Assembly: GCF_001887355.1 (NCBI RefSeq)
Contig: NZ_MPIN01000001.1
Span: 547,079-611,078 of the forward strand
From: Cystobacter ferrugineus
Lineage (GTDB): Bacteria > Myxococcota > Myxococcia > Myxococcales > Myxococcaceae
Direction: 5' to 3'
Length of the DNA stretch: 64,000 bases
In this document: positions 34,482 through 44,506 of the stretch, piece by piece
Numbering within the stretch: the first letter of the stretch is position 1
Layout: every line of letters begins with the position of its first letter
Notes under the pieces: model-generated
The model's input: only the letters and a program-made list of their open reading frames with translations
Told to the model about the DNA's origin: nothing
The model's database searches: none
Position numbers and translations under genes: made by a program

Positions 34482-35570
34482 TCAATCCGTGTCCTCTTCC
34501 TCCGAGAGTTCAGTGGCGCCCCCTGTCCGCCGTAGCGTCAGGAGGGCGGCACGGGTGTTCTTCTCCAGGGCGGTGGCGAGCTCCCGGGCATGCGTGGTGA
34601 CGAAGATCTGTCCCCGGCGGCTCGCGTCGGCGATGAGGCGGGCGAGTGGCTCGAGGAGCGAGGGGTGTAGGCTCGTCTCGGGCTCGTTGAGCGCGAGGAA
34701 GGCGGGCGGCCTGGGAGAGAGCAGGGCGGCGAGCAGGCACAGGTAGCGCAGGGTGCCGTCGGACAGTTCCGCCGCGCCCAGGGGGCGGCCGAGTCCGGGC
34801 ATGTGCAGGTGGAGCGAGAATCGTCCCTCCTCGGAATCCAACTCCAACCGCGCGCCGGGAAAGGCCCGTGTCACGGCGTCATGCATCGCCCGGGTGTCTC
34901 CGATCTCCTGGATGGTCATCAGCGCCGCGGCCAGGTCCCGGCCATCATGGGCCAGCGCGGGGGTGCGCACGCCGACCTGCTCGTGGCGCAGGGGCGACTC
35001 GGGGTCGGTGCGGAAGTGGTGGTAGAAGCGCCAGTGGAGCAGCTCCGCGCGCAGCGCGCTTAGCAGGGGGAAGCGGTGCGGCTCGGAGATCTGCGCCAGC
35101 AGGGACTCATGGCCCCACAACTTGGCGGCGAAGGTGGTGCGGCGGCCCTCCGCGTCCCGCGCGAACACGCTCTGGGCGCGGCGTTCGGCCACCACGTGCC
35201 GGCGCGTGCCCTCGTGCACCCAGACCGTCTCCTCCTTCACGTCCGGGTCGAGCATGAAGGAGCCCTGGGGCGGAGGTACGAGCCCGCAGGACAGCTCATA
35301 GGCCAGGTCCTCCAGGCGCACGCCCACGGTGACACGCGCCGTCTCCGTCTTCTTGCGCGCGCCCGCCCACAGCGCCGAGGGCATTCCTCCCTCCTCGGCC
35401 AGCGTGTGCGCGAACTCCCCCCGGGCCGCGGCGTGCAGCAGGTACAGCGAGCGGTAGACGTTCGTCTTTCCGCTGCCATTGGGGCCCACCACTACCGTTA
35501 CCGGTGCGAGCTCGAAGCGCAACGCGTGCACCGAGCGGTAGCCGGAGATCCACAGTTCCCGGACGGACAT
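34482..35570 (-). CDS. AAA family ATPase (RecF/SMC-like, AAA_21 type)
   Basis: A 362-residue ATPase. Walker A is VVVGPNGSGKTN (28-37), the signature-like motif is ELSDGTLRYLCLLAALLS, Walker B is AFLALNEPETSLHPSLL and the switch His is in VTTHARELA. The Glu of Walker B is present as NEPE. There is no TOPRIM domain as in OLD nucleases, so it is a stand-alone ATPase. It is between the PPK2 gene (21 bp away) and the helicase gene, all leftward. The role is unknown, possibly a DNA-repair or defence accessory. Confidence 0.82.
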   Translation of the reverse strand: MSVRELWISGYRSVHALRFELAPVTVVVGPNGSGKTNVYRSLYLLHAAARGEFAHTLAEEGGMPSALWAGARKKTETARVTVGVRLEDLAYELSCGLVPPPQGSFMLDPDVKEETVWVHEGTRRHVVAERRAQSVFARDAEGRRTTFAAKLWGHESLLAQISEPHRFPLLSALRAELLHWRFYHHFRTDPESPLRHEQVGVRTPALAHDGRDLAAALMTIQEIGDTRAMHDAVTRAFPGARLELDSEEGRFSLHLHMPGLGRPLGAAELSDGTLRYLCLLAALLSPRPPAFLALNEPETSLHPSLLEPLARLIADASRRGQIFVTTHARELATALEKNTRAALLTLRRTGGATELSEEEDTD

Positions 35571-35591
35571 GATGCTCTCCGCGCGCTCCCT

Positions 35592-36419
35592 TCACTTCCC
35601 CTTGCGCCAGGCGGCCAGTTCCTTCTTCTTCTCCTGGCCCACCTCGTCGAGCTTACCCTGCCAGGCGTCGCGGTAGGGCCGGAGCGTCTCGACGAGCGTG
35701 TGCGCCACCACCAGGTTGCGGTACCACTTGGAGTTGGCGGGGACGATCGTCCAGGGCGCGTTCTTCGTCGACGTGCGCGCGAACACCTCCTCGTAGGCCT
35801 GGGTGTAGTCCTTCCAGTGCGCCCGGTCCTCCCAGTCCCCGGCGCTGATCTTCCACGCCTTGCGCGGCTCCTTCTCGCGCGCGAGCAGCCGCTCCTCTTG
35901 CTCCTCGAGGCTGATGTGGAGGAAGAACTTGAGGATGATCGTCCCATGCTCGGTGAGCAGCTCCTCGAAGTCACGGATGTGGTCGTAGCGCTCCTTCCAG
36001 AGCGACTCGGGGACGAGTCCCTTCACGCGCGAGACGAGCACGTCCTCGTAGTGCGAGCGGTTGAAGATGGCGAACTCGCCCTTGCGCGGCGTGGCGCGGT
36101 GGACGCGCCAGAGGAAGTCGTGCTCCAGCTCCTCGGGAGTGGGCACGCCGAAGGAGGTGACGCTGAGCCCTCGGGGATTGAGGAAGCCCGCGACGTGCTT
36201 GATGGTGCCATCCTTCCCGGCGGTGTCCCGGCCCTGCAGGACGATGAGCACGGCGTTCATCCGTGCGCCCCACAGCAGATCCTGCAGGTCGAACAGCTCC
36301 TCGCCGAGGACTTCCAGTTGCCGCTTCGCCTCCTCCTTGTCCGTCCCCGCTGGCGGTTCCGGCGAGATGTCGTCCAGACGGAGCTTCTCGTTCTGCTTGT
36401 TGATGGTACGGATATCCAT
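35592..36419 (-). CDS. ppk2: Polyphosphate kinase 2 family protein
   Basis: A 275-residue PPK2. Walker A is QGRDTAGKDGTIKHV (62-76), the lid and substrate region reads FGVPTPEELEHDFLWRVHRA, then GEFAIFNRSHYEDVLVSRV (Walker B with the base-binding Asp), and the characteristic C-terminal ANSKWYRNLVVAHTLVETL. PPK2 enzymes phosphorylate nucleotides with polyphosphate; single-domain members of this size are of class I or III. The ATG at 36419 has GAGGG upstream; an earlier in-frame start is not supported. Confidence 0.9.
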   Translation of the reverse strand: MDIRTINKQNEKLRLDDISPEPPAGTDKEEAKRQLEVLGEELFDLQDLLWGARMNAVLIVLQGRDTAGKDGTIKHVAGFLNPRGLSVTSFGVPTPEELEHDFLWRVHRATPRKGEFAIFNRSHYEDVLVSRVKGLVPESLWKERYDHIRDFEELLTEHGTIILKFFLHISLEEQEERLLAREKEPRKAWKISAGDWEDRAHWKDYTQAYEEVFARTSTKNAPWTIVPANSKWYRNLVVAHTLVETLRPYRDAWQGKLDEVGQEKKKELAAWRKGK

Positions 36420-36507
36420 GGGACCCTCGCCGTGAGCGCGGGGCAGGTTTCCACGCGGGGCGGGGCCTGACAACAGCCGCCGCCGCCACTGTCACGCAGG
36501 GCACGCC

Positions 36508-36963
36508 ATGGAACTCGTCCTCTTCATCGGCCTACAGGGCTCGGGCAAGAGCAGCTTCTACCGGGAGCGCTTCGCGGCCACGCACGTGCACGTGAGCAAG
36601 GACCTGTGGCCCAACGCGCGCAAGCGCGAGGCGCGGCAGCGGCGGCTCATCGACGAGGCGCTCGCGCGGGGAGAATCGGTGGTGGTGGACAATACCAACC
36701 CCCGGCTCGAGGACCGGGCCCCTCTCATCGCCATCGGCCGGGAGCGAGGGGCGCGGGTGGTGGGCTACGCCTTCGAGTCGGACCTGGACGCGTGCCTCGC
36801 GCGCAACGCGGGGCGTGTCGGACGGGCCCGGGTGGAGGACAAGGCCATCCTCATCACGCGGCACCACCTGCGCTGGCCCTCGTATGCCGAGGGCTTCGAT
36901 GCCTTGTTCCAGGTTCGCCTCACCCCGGAGGGCGGCTTCATCGTGAACTCCTTGGCTCCGTAG
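36508..36963 (+). CDS. P-loop kinase, polynucleotide-kinase-like AAA_33 type
   Basis: A 151-residue protein with Walker [10 protein letters not shown] (9-17), a Walker B-like [14 protein letters not shown], and a lid with paired Arg/Lys. The phrase VDNTNP and the short length are typical of T4 polynucleotide-kinase-type P-loop proteins acting on nucleic-acid ends or small molecules. The start ATG at 36508 is 88 bp from the divergent PPK2 start. The YyaL-type gene follows after 46 bp. Confidence 0.78.
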   Translation: MELVLFIGLQGSGKSSFYRERFAATHVHVSKDLWPNARKREARQRRLIDEALARGESVVVDNTNPRLEDRAPLIAIGRERGARVVGYAFESDLDACLARNAGRVGRARVEDKAILITRHHLRWPSYAEGFDALFQVRLTPEGGFIVNSLAP

Positions 36964-37009
36964 CCCTTTGCCCAACATTCCCGCCTCCCGGGCCGGTAGG
37001 TTCGCGTCC

Positions 37010-39076
37010 ATGGCCAACCGACTCGAGCGAGAGCCCTCTCCCTACCTGCGGCAGCACGCCTCCAACCCGGTGGACTGGTACCCCTGGGGGGAAGAGGCCT
37101 TCGCGCGGGCGCGAGCGGAGGACAAGCCCCTGCTCCTGTCGGTGGGCTACTCGGCCTGTCATTGGTGCCACGTCATGGCGCACGAGTCCTTCGAGGACGA
37201 GGCCATCGCCCGGTTGATGAACGAGGGCTTCATCAACGTGAAGGTGGACCGTGAGGAGCGGCCGGACGTGGATCAGCTCTACCAGGGCGTGGTGCAGTTG
37301 ATGGGGCAGGGGGGCGGCTGGCCGCTGACGGTGTTCCTCACGCCGGACCTCGTGCCTTTCTTCGGCGGCACCTACTTCCCGCCGAAGGACCGGTATGGGC
37401 GGCCGGGCTTCCCCAAGGTGCTGCGGGCGCTGCGCGAGGCCTGGGAGACGAATCGTGGCGAGCTGCTGAGCCAGGCACGGGAGTTCCGCGAGGGACTGGG
37501 CGAGCTGGCCCTGCATGGGCTGGACGCGGCGCCAGCGGCGATGAAGCCAGAGGACATCGTGTCCATGGGCCTGTCCCTGTTGCGCCGGATGGACGGCGTG
37601 AACGGTGGCTTCGGCGGGGCGCCCAAGTTTCCCAACCCCATGAACGTGGCGCTGGTGCTCAGGGCGTGGCGGCGGGCCCCGGAACAGGACGCGCTGAAGC
37701 AGGCGGTGCTGCTGACGCTGGAGAAGATGGCGCGGGGCGGTGTCTATGATCAGCTCGGAGGGGGCTTTCACCGCTACTCCGTGGACGAACGGTGGACGGT
37801 GCCCCACTTCGAGAAGATGCTCTACGACAACGCGCAGCTCCTGCACCTGTACGCGGAGGCGCAGCAGGTGGAGCCGCGGCCACTGTGGCGCAAGGTGGTG
37901 GAGGAGACAGTGGAGTACGTGCGGCGGGAGATGACGGACGCGAGGGGCGGCTTCTACGCCACCCAGGACGCGGACACGGAGGGTGAGGAAGGCCGCTTCT
38001 TCGTCTGGCTTCCCGAGCAGGTGCGCGAGGTGTTGCCGCCGGAGCTGGCGGAGCTGGCGCTGCGCCATTTCCGCGTCACCGCGCTGGGCAACTTCGAGCA
38101 TGGGCGCACGGTGCTGGAGGCCGCGGTGCCCGTGGAGGCCCTGGCCGAGGAGCTCCAGCGGCCGGTGGAGGAGGTGGCTTCGGAGCTGAGCGAGGCGCGG
38201 CGGCGGCTCTTCGAGGCGCGCGAGCGGCGGGTGAAGCCGGGCCGGGACGACAAGATCCTGGCGGGATGGAACGGGCTGATGATTCACGGGCTGGCGTTCG
38301 CGGGCCGCGTCTTCAACCGGGCCGACTGGGTGGAGAGCGCCCGGAAGGCGGCGGACTTCGTGCTGGCGGAGCTGTGGGACGGCCAGCGGCTCTTGCGCTC
38401 GTACCAGGAGGGGCAGGCGCGCATCGCGGGCTTCCTCGAGGACTACGGGGACCTGGCGGCGGGCCTCACCGCGCTCTACCAGGCGACCTTCGAGCCGCGC
38501 TACCTGGAGGCGGCCGAGGCCCTGGTGCGTACGGCCGAGACGCTCTTCTGGGATGAGGAGCGGGGAGCGTACCTGACGGCGCCGAGGGCGCAGGGCGACC
38601 TGGTGGTGGCCACCTACGCGACGTTCGACAACGCGTTTCCCTCGGGGGCGTCGACGCTGACGGAGGCGCAGGTGGCGCTCGCGGCGCTCACGTCCAACAA
38701 GCAGTACCTGGAGCTGCCCGAGCGCTACGTGTCCCGTATGGGCGAGCAGTTGCGCAAGAACCCGATGGGGTATGGGCATCTGGCGCTCGCGGCGGACGCG
38801 CTCGTGGATGGGGCGCCGAGCGTGACCTTCGCGGGATCGCGGGACGCGGTGGAGCCCCTGCTGGCGGTGTCCCGGACGGTCTACGCGCCCACGTTCGGCT
38901 TCACCTGGAAGGAGCCGGAGGCTCCCGTGCCGCCCTCGATGCGCGAGACCTTCCTGGGCCGGGAGCCGGTGGGCGGACGCGCCGCCGCGTACCTGTGCCG
39001 CGACTTCGCCTGCGAGCCGCCTCTCACGGATGCGGGGGTGCTCGCCACCCGGCTCACGGGCCCTGCTGCTGGATGA
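37010..39076 (+). CDS. YyaL/DUF255 thioredoxin-domain protein (SSP411-like)
   Basis: A 688-residue cytosolic protein. The N-terminal thioredoxin-like domain opens with [20 protein letters not shown] and has the redox motif CHWC (Cys50, Cys53), followed by [12 protein letters not shown] and GGTYFPP. Residues after about 200 form an (alpha/alpha)6-barrel of the glycosidase type ([20 protein letters not shown]). The family is conserved from bacteria to humans (SPATA20) with no settled function. ATG at 37010 is chosen because homology begins at once; an upstream TTG at 36968 would add 14 unsupported residues. Confidence 0.88.
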   Translation: MANRLEREPSPYLRQHASNPVDWYPWGEEAFARARAEDKPLLLSVGYSACHWCHVMAHESFEDEAIARLMNEGFINVKVDREERPDVDQLYQGVVQLMGQGGGWPLTVFLTPDLVPFFGGTYFPPKDRYGRPGFPKVLRALREAWETNRGELLSQAREFREGLGELALHGLDAAPAAMKPEDIVSMGLSLLRRMDGVNGGFGGAPKFPNPMNVALVLRAWRRAPEQDALKQAVLLTLEKMARGGVYDQLGGGFHRYSVDERWTVPHFEKMLYDNAQLLHLYAEAQQVEPRPLWRKVVEETVEYVRREMTDARGGFYATQDADTEGEEGRFFVWLPEQVREVLPPELAELALRHFRVTALGNFEHGRTVLEAAVPVEALAEELQRPVEEVASELSEARRRLFEARERRVKPGRDDKILAGWNGLMIHGLAFAGRVFNRADWVESARKAADFVLAELWDGQRLLRSYQEGQARIAGFLEDYGDLAAGLTALYQATFEPRYLEAAEALVRTAETLFWDEERGAYLTAPRAQGDLVVATYATFDNAFPSGASTLTEAQVALAALTSNKQYLELPERYVSRMGEQLRKNPMGYGHLALAADALVDGAPSVTFAGSRDAVEPLLAVSRTVYAPTFGFTWKEPEAPVPPSMRETFLGREPVGGRAAAYLCRDFACEPPLTDAGVLATRLTGPAAG

Positions 39077-39077
39077 C

Positions 39078-39108
39078 CTCGGGCACGGCGGTGCTTGCCG
39101 TGCCCGAG
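39078..39108. terminator. Bidirectional terminator-like hairpin
   Basis: CTCGGGCACGGC (39078-39089) and GCCGTGCCCGAG (39097-39108) form a perfect 12-bp stem with a 7-nt loop in the 39-bp gap between two convergent genes. No T-tract is present, as is common in this G/C-rich genome. Confidence 0.65.
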
Positions 39109-39115
39109 CGCGGGT

Positions 39116-42100
39116 TCAAGGCCAGATGCGCGAGGTCCAATCTCGCCACTTCTGGATGCGCTGTGCCTCGGCTCCCAACTGCGTGGCCTTCCAGACGCCA
39201 TACTGCTGCTTCTGCTCGGCCGTCACCCGTCCGTTCACCGCGTTCATCACGAAGTTGCCCGGTGTTGGCTGCGCCAGGGGCTGGCGGGTCTGGTCCACAC
39301 AGAACGCGAACCCGGCATGGGGCTCGGGCTCCCCCAGCTCCGTGTTGGCCGGATCGCAACGCCGCCAGTCCGCGGGATTCGTGTCGGTGTACAGGACATT
39401 GAACTGGTTGATCGCCCCATTGAGCACCTTCAGGTACAGGCCCGGTTGGAGTTGATCGAGCTTGCTGAAGGGCGTCCTGCTGGTGCCCTGGGTCGTCGCC
39501 TGGTCCATGAAGTTGGTGGGGGCCAGGTGCTTCAGCACCTGTGCCCGGCCGAAGCGTCCGCGGTTGTTGATGAGGCCGTTCGTCTGGGTCGGCACGTAGA
39601 GCGGGATGTCGTTGTTGACGTACTGGGCCGACTTGATGCGGGCCTGCAGCAGCCGGATGTCGCTCAGGAAGGCCGCGTTCGCGTGCGCGGGCGTCGAGGT
39701 GCCCACGCTCTGTGACAGGAGCTCATCGAAGCCGGTCAGATAGGGCCAGTCCACCGAGAAGTTCACCCAATCGCCTTGAGCGCCCGGGTTGATGGAGACC
39801 TGCATCTGGTACCAGGCGTTGGTCCGGTAGTACGAGCCCACGATGTTGGAGCGCTCCCAGGCCAGGTACCACTCCCGGGTGACCTTCCCCGAAGACTCGT
39901 CGGCCTGGTAGAGCATGTGCGGAGCCAGGAAGAACACGCTCACCGTGTTGAAGGGCCAGCCGCGCACCTCACCCCGGCCTCTCCAGGTCCGGGTGGCGGA
40001 GTCGTAGTCGCCGATGAACCACTGCTGATTGCCTTCGAGCCCATGGGTGTGGGCCCACTCCCACTGCTTGATGACGTTCCAGTGGAGCATGCTCATGACG
40101 GCGCGCTCGATGAAGGCATTGGTGGTGAAGGACGCCGGATCGCTGCCCGTCGTGGCACTGGAGGCGCGCGCGGCCAGGAGGCGGGCACCGACCTGCGCGC
40201 CATACTCGCCGGAGCTGGCGATGTGGTTGCCACGGCCACCGCCCAGGAAGCGGTAGGCCTCCCAGCCAAAGTTGCTGAAGTAGCCCTGAATCTCGTTGCG
40301 CTCGCTCGGGGTCAGATGGCTCCAGTCCCCATACTGTCCGTTGGGATTCTTGTGGGCTCTGAGCCACGCCTCGATCCGCTCCGCACTGGCCTTGGGATGG
40401 GTGCGGCTGCTTTGCGACCACTGGGCTCCGTTCTCGAACGAACCGGCGCTGCTGGCGCCCGTGGGCCACACGTCGAGCGGATGAGTCGTGGGCAGCCAGG
40501 CGTTCCAGTCGGGGTACTGCAACGGCATGGCGACTTCCCGCGCGTTCATGGTGGCGTTGGCGTTCATCACGGCATCGACGTCGGCCTGACTCAGGGAACT
40601 CGGCGTCTTGCCGAAGAGGGCCTGGACGGCCTGGGTGGGCGTCTCGAGCACCGCGCCCAGACCCGCTCCGGCGGCCCATTCGATGATGGGTTTGCCGTCC
40701 AGCCCCGGGCCAGGCTGGTACGGCGGGTTCCACGGCGTGGCCTGGGCCACGTGAGGGACGTTCCTCTGGCTGTAGCGGATGTAGGCGGCGATCTGTCTGC
40801 CTTGTGCCTCGCTCAGGCCGTGGAAGCGCGAGCGCTGCACGATGGCGTTGTTGGAGTAGTTGAAGTACTGGAGATCCCGCCCATCACTCGCGTGGCAGGA
40901 GGAGCAGGCGGCCGTGATGTTGCGTCTGACGATACTGCTCTTGAGGAGCTTGCCCTGGCCATACCAGAGCGCCTCGCCCGCCGTGACATCGGCACTCCAC
41001 GTCTGCCCGGCCACCTTCTCGGCTTGGATGTCGGCGAACCGCACGGGGTTGCTGGCCAGGCTGTTGCCCTGGGCGTCCTGCAACTGGAGGTCGAGGACGC
41101 GATAGCCATTGGACTCGCCATCGGTCCCGTTGAAACGGAACTGGATGCGGTTGGCTCCAGGCGCGGCCACGAGTCTCGCCCGGGTGGTGGCATCGAGCGC
41201 GAGGCTCATGCGCGTGGTGTAGAACCCGCCTCGGGTCAGTCCACCCTGGACACGTTCGACATCGGCCAGCTTCACGTTGGAGTCCGTGATGTCGATCCAG
41301 GGAATGCTGTCCGCCTGCTCCGGGCCGATGCCTCCGAGCACGCGCACGCTGGCCTTGATCCGGGTGGGCGGCTGGCTCGTTGCTTCGAATTCGGGAGCGC
41401 CAAAGAAGGCGCAGCGGTGGCACGTCCACCACAGCTGGCTCACGGCGCCGAGTCTGCTGGAGTCCACGTGGAGGCTGGCCTCGGAGATCGCCGGGAGCGA
41501 TGGGGAGCCATCGCCCAGGAGCTCGAGCGGCAACTCGAGCGGAGGGGCGGAGGGGTTGGGCTCCGGTTGGGTCACGGCCTCCAGCCGCCACTGCTGATTG
41601 GGCTGGCCGTTGCAATCCCACTGGTGGATCAGCCCGCCCACGGCCTGGCTCATGTCCTTCACGTCCAGGCACTTGCCGCTGTGCGAGGCCTTGAGCTGGT
41701 AGACCCCGCCCGCCGGGGTCATCGTGAAGCGTTGGTTGGGCCCGCCGTTGTCGTTCCACTGCTGGAGCGGCTCGCCACTGACCTGGTTGTTCCCGCGCAC
41801 GTCCAGTGGCTTGCCACTGTGGACGGCGCGCAACTGGTAGGTGCCATCCGCCGAGGACAGCACTTCGAAGTGTTGATGCGCCACGTTGGCGCAGTTGGTT
41901 TGCTGGACGGGGGCTCCATCGGCCGTGCTGCCGCCGGCGATCTCCAGGCACAGGTTGGAGTGCACCGAACGCAGGCTGTACTGGCCCACGGCCAGTGCCC
42001 CCTGACCGTTGCCGCTTTGGGGATGGAGCGGGACGTACTGCGGCGTCTGGTCCGCGTCGCCACGGTCTCCACACGCCGCCAACAGGCCCACGACCAGCGC

Positions 42101-42184
42101 CATCGCCCCGCGCGGGATGCGGAGATGGCCTTTCAATGAATCAGGAGATTTCCAGATAATCATGAACTCAGGGTAGAGCGTCAT
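39116..42184 (-). CDS. Giant lipoprotein with ricin-type lectin domain and a c-type haem site
   Basis: About 1022 residues with a lipobox (VVGLLAACGD, Cys38). Residues 65-205 form a ricin B-type lectin domain with three QxW-like repeats (YSLRSVHSNLCLEIAGG, YQLRAVHSGKPLDVRGN, YQLKASHSGKCLDVKDM). A discoidin-like stretch without recognised name follows. One cytochrome-c motif CSSCH (427-431) lies in AACSSCHASDGRDLQYFNYS with nearby conserved aromatic residues. The remaining 550 residues are Trp/Asn-rich and resemble no family I can name. It is probably an outer-surface redox or carbohydrate-binding protein. A second start at 42163 is possible. Confidence 0.72.
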   Translation of the reverse strand: MTLYPEFMIIWKSPDSLKGHLRIPRGAMALVVGLLAACGDRGDADQTPQYVPLHPQSGNGQGALAVGQYSLRSVHSNLCLEIAGGSTADGAPVQQTNCANVAHQHFEVLSSADGTYQLRAVHSGKPLDVRGNNQVSGEPLQQWNDNGGPNQRFTMTPAGGVYQLKASHSGKCLDVKDMSQAVGGLIHQWDCNGQPNQQWRLEAVTQPEPNPSAPPLELPLELLGDGSPSLPAISEASLHVDSSRLGAVSQLWWTCHRCAFFGAPEFEATSQPPTRIKASVRVLGGIGPEQADSIPWIDITDSNVKLADVERVQGGLTRGGFYTTRMSLALDATTRARLVAAPGANRIQFRFNGTDGESNGYRVLDLQLQDAQGNSLASNPVRFADIQAEKVAGQTWSADVTAGEALWYGQGKLLKSSIVRRNITAACSSCHASDGRDLQYFNYSNNAIVQRSRFHGLSEAQGRQIAAYIRYSQRNVPHVAQATPWNPPYQPGPGLDGKPIIEWAAGAGLGAVLETPTQAVQALFGKTPSSLSQADVDAVMNANATMNAREVAMPLQYPDWNAWLPTTHPLDVWPTGASSAGSFENGAQWSQSSRTHPKASAERIEAWLRAHKNPNGQYGDWSHLTPSERNEIQGYFSNFGWEAYRFLGGGRGNHIASSGEYGAQVGARLLAARASSATTGSDPASFTTNAFIERAVMSMLHWNVIKQWEWAHTHGLEGNQQWFIGDYDSATRTWRGRGEVRGWPFNTVSVFFLAPHMLYQADESSGKVTREWYLAWERSNIVGSYYRTNAWYQMQVSINPGAQGDWVNFSVDWPYLTGFDELLSQSVGTSTPAHANAAFLSDIRLLQARIKSAQYVNNDIPLYVPTQTNGLINNRGRFGRAQVLKHLAPTNFMDQATTQGTSRTPFSKLDQLQPGLYLKVLNGAINQFNVLYTDTNPADWRRCDPANTELGEPEPHAGFAFCVDQTRQPLAQPTPGNFVMNAVNGRVTAEQKQQYGVWKATQLGAEAQRIQKWRDWTSRIWP

Positions 42185-42282
42185 GTCTTGGTGGAAATCA
42201 CCCTGAAGAGGGGGCGAAAGCTCACCCTGATGGGGGAGAGCTTCCAGCCGTGTGGGGCGGGGTTCCGCCTACCGGGCACGAG

Positions 42283-43320
42283 TCACCCGGGGTTGGCCCT
42301 TCCTTGCTCCGGGGCGCCCGGCTCGACGTCGGCTCCGGTGGGGCTGCCCAGGGTGAAACCGATGAGCCCGGAGATGACCAGGAGGAGCCCGGCCAGCGCG
42401 CCCACCTCGGGCAGTGGAGCTCCCAGCAGCAGTACCTCTCCGAGCAGGGCGAAGACGACCTCGCCCGCCTGGGTCGCGTCGACGGCGGCGATGCTGTAGG
42501 CGTCACTCGCCGCGGTCCGGGCGCGTAGGAACAGCGTGGTGGCGATCACCCCCGAGGACAGCGCCACGACCAGCGTCTGCATCACCTGGGAGGACGTGGG
42601 CGCTGGCGGGCGCATGACGAGGCCGAGTCCGCACCAGAAGGGAACGGAGCCGAGCACCATCAACAGCACACAGGAGGCCGCGTCCGCGAGGACCGGCGAG
42701 GGGATGGGTGCGATGCGCGTACTCGTGCCATGACGGGCCGCGTTCAGCATCTGGTTGCCGAAGGGGTAGGCGAAGGCCGCCACGAGCACGGGGACCACCC
42801 CCAACACCATCTGCTGCGTGGACAGCCCGCCCCGCCACGCCTGCAGGTTGACGAGGCTGATGCCGGCGAGCACCATCGCCATGAAGAACATGCCCCGAAG
42901 AGGAACGCGCAAGCCGAAGGCCCGCAGGACGAGGGGCGAGGCGAGCAGGGTGGATTGCCACGTGGTGGCGAGCACCCATCCCGGGGTGTGATCGGCGGCG
43001 AAGCAGATGCCCGCGTAGAACACGCCGAAGCCCACTCCGCCGGAGAGCAGCCAGAAGCCGGGACGTGAGCGGAAGACCCGGGCGACCTCCACCAGCCCGT
43101 CACGCCCCCTCCGCACGCCCACCCAGCCGCCGAGAATCAGCAGCATGGCGGCGTAGCGTAGGCTGGCGCTCCAGAACCAGTGCCCACCGGACAGGCTCAT
43201 GGCGCGGTTGAGCACGAACGAGAGGCTGAAGAACGCGGACGCCAACACCCCCCACGCGATGAGCCGCCCCAGCCCGGGGCGGTGTGTCCGTCGCTCCCTG
43301 GAAACCCGCTCGTTCTCCAT
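42283..43320 (-). CDS. EmrE-type multidrug resistance efflux transporter (DMT superfamily)
   Basis: A 345-residue membrane protein with about ten hydrophobic spans arranged as two five-helix halves, as in EamA/EmrE-like DMT transporters (PF13536 type). Typical phrases are VLASAFFSLSFVLNRAMSL and SIAAVDATQAGEVVFALLGE near the C-terminal half. GGGAGGAG precedes the ATG. It starts 4 bp after the stop of the PLP-enzyme gene and is the last gene of the radical SAM operon, so it is the likely exporter or self-resistance factor for that pathway's product. Confidence 0.8.
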   Translation of the reverse strand: MENERVSRERRTHRPGLGRLIAWGVLASAFFSLSFVLNRAMSLSGGHWFWSASLRYAAMLLILGGWVGVRRGRDGLVEVARVFRSRPGFWLLSGGVGFGVFYAGICFAADHTPGWVLATTWQSTLLASPLVLRAFGLRVPLRGMFFMAMVLAGISLVNLQAWRGGLSTQQMVLGVVPVLVAAFAYPFGNQMLNAARHGTSTRIAPIPSPVLADAASCVLLMVLGSVPFWCGLGLVMRPPAPTSSQVMQTLVVALSSGVIATTLFLRARTAASDAYSIAAVDATQAGEVVFALLGEVLLLGAPLPEVGALAGLLLVISGLIGFTLGSPTGADVEPGAPEQGRANPG

Positions 43321-43324
43321 GTCC

Positions 43325-44506
43325 CTAGCTCCTCCCGAGTGCCTGCCGCAGGTCGGCGAGGATATCCGAAGGGTCCTCCAGACCGAGGTAGATGCGCAGG
43401 CACGTCCCGCGAGCCGCGGAGCGCGACACGGTCCGCCACTCATTGGCCTCGAAGATGGTCGCCAGACTGAGCGTGCCTCCCCAGCCATAACCGATCCGGA
43501 CCACCCGGAATCGATCCACCATCGTGTTCACCGTGGGCCGATCGAGCCCATCGAAGGCGATCGTCACCAGGCTGTTGGCGCCCTGGAAGTCACGCCGCCA
43601 CACCGCATGTCCGGGTGCCTCCGGCAGGGACGGGTGGAACAGCGCCCGGATGCCTGGATGCCCGGCGAAGCCCTCGAGGACGATCCGGGTGGTGCGCTCC
43701 TGATGGTTCAGCCGGAGATCCAACGTCGCCAGCGCCAGGGAGGCGCGCGCGCAGGCGTCGGGACTGACGTGCAGGCCGAGCAGGGCCGTCTGGTTCTTGA
43801 TGAGGGCATGCAGGCGCTCCGTCCGCGTGACCACCGCGCCCAGGGACACGCCGGCCGGAGCCGCGTGGTACTTGGTCAGCGAGAGCACCGAGATGTCGAC
43901 CCCGTGGGCGAACGGCTGGAAGCAGCGCGACGCCGCCCAGGTGTTGTCGAGCACCGTCACGATGCCGTGGCGGGCGGCCGTCTGGCAGAGGGCCGCGACA
44001 TCCTGCACCTCGAAGGTCATGGAGCCCGGAGACTCCATGAACACCACGCGGGTATTGGGCCTCAACAGGGGTTCGAGGTCGCTGACGTCCGGCGGGTAGT
44101 AGGTGACGGCGACCCCGGCGGTGGCGAGGCACTGATCGATGTACCAGCGCGTCGTGTACGTCACCGTATCGACGATGAGGACGTGGTCGCCCTGCTTCAG
44201 CAGCGCCGACAGGGTGGCGACCAGCGCGCTCTGCCCCGAAGGCGCCAGCGCCGCGAAGGAGCCCCCCTCCAGCGCGGCCACGGCCTGGCCGAAGGCCTCG
44301 GTGGTCGGTGTTCCCACCCCTCCGTAATAGAAGTTCTCATAGGGGCCGCGCCCCGAGTGGCGGAGCGAGTCCGGATCGATCGGGGCGAGCGACGCCGTGT
44401 CCGGGAACAACACCGTGGTGGCGGTGATGGCCGGCAGGACGGGGACCTCGACGCGTCCCACGGGGAACGTGCCGATCTGCGCCGTGCGGGTGGTCTTGTT
44501 CGTCAC
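43325..44506 (-). CDS. Trans-sulfuration-type PLP enzyme (cystathionine beta-lyase/gamma-synthase superfamily)
   Basis: A 393-residue fold-type I PLP enzyme of the Cys/Met metabolism family. The cofactor Lys is Lys212 in SLTKYHA, the pyridine-N Asp is Asp187 in VLDNTWA, and MESPGSMTFEVQD matches the family's ESP motif. The usual GHSD that follows the Lys segment (S-x-TKY-x-x-GHSD) is replaced by APAG, and the family Tyr pair near the N-terminus reads ENFYYGGVGTPTTE, close to the normal Y-S-R-x-x-N-P-T. The reaction may therefore differ from standard lyases. Its ATG overlaps the radical SAM stop by 4 bp. Confidence 0.82.
   Translation of the reverse strand: MTNKTTRTAQIGTFPVGRVEVPVLPAITATTVLFPDTASLAPIDPDSLRHSGRGPYENFYYGGVGTPTTEAFGQAVAALEGGSFAALAPSGQSALVATLSALLKQGDHVLIVDTVTYTTRWYIDQCLATAGVAVTYYPPDVSDLEPLLRPNTRVVFMESPGSMTFEVQDVAALCQTAARHGIVTVLDNTWAASRCFQPFAHGVDISVLSLTKYHAAPAGVSLGAVVTRTERLHALIKNQTALLGLHVSPDACARASLALATLDLRLNHQERTTRIVLEGFAGHPGIRALFHPSLPEAPGHAVWRRDFQGANSLVTIAFDGLDRPTVNTMVDRFRVVRIGYGWGGTLSLATIFEANEWRTVSRSAARGTCLRIYLGLEDPSDILADLRQALGRS

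Noticed and set aside
32535..36419. Possible anti-phage defence island (helicase plus AAA ATPase, Gabija-like)
   Set aside because: The ATPase lacks a TOPRIM nuclease domain, the helicase is SF1B rather than UvrD-like, and PPK2 and YyaL neighbours are ordinary.
39776..42139. Open frame of 787 codons opposite the ricin-domain lipoprotein
   Set aside because: The composition is that of an antisense shadow; the minus strand has the lipobox, lectin repeats and haem site.
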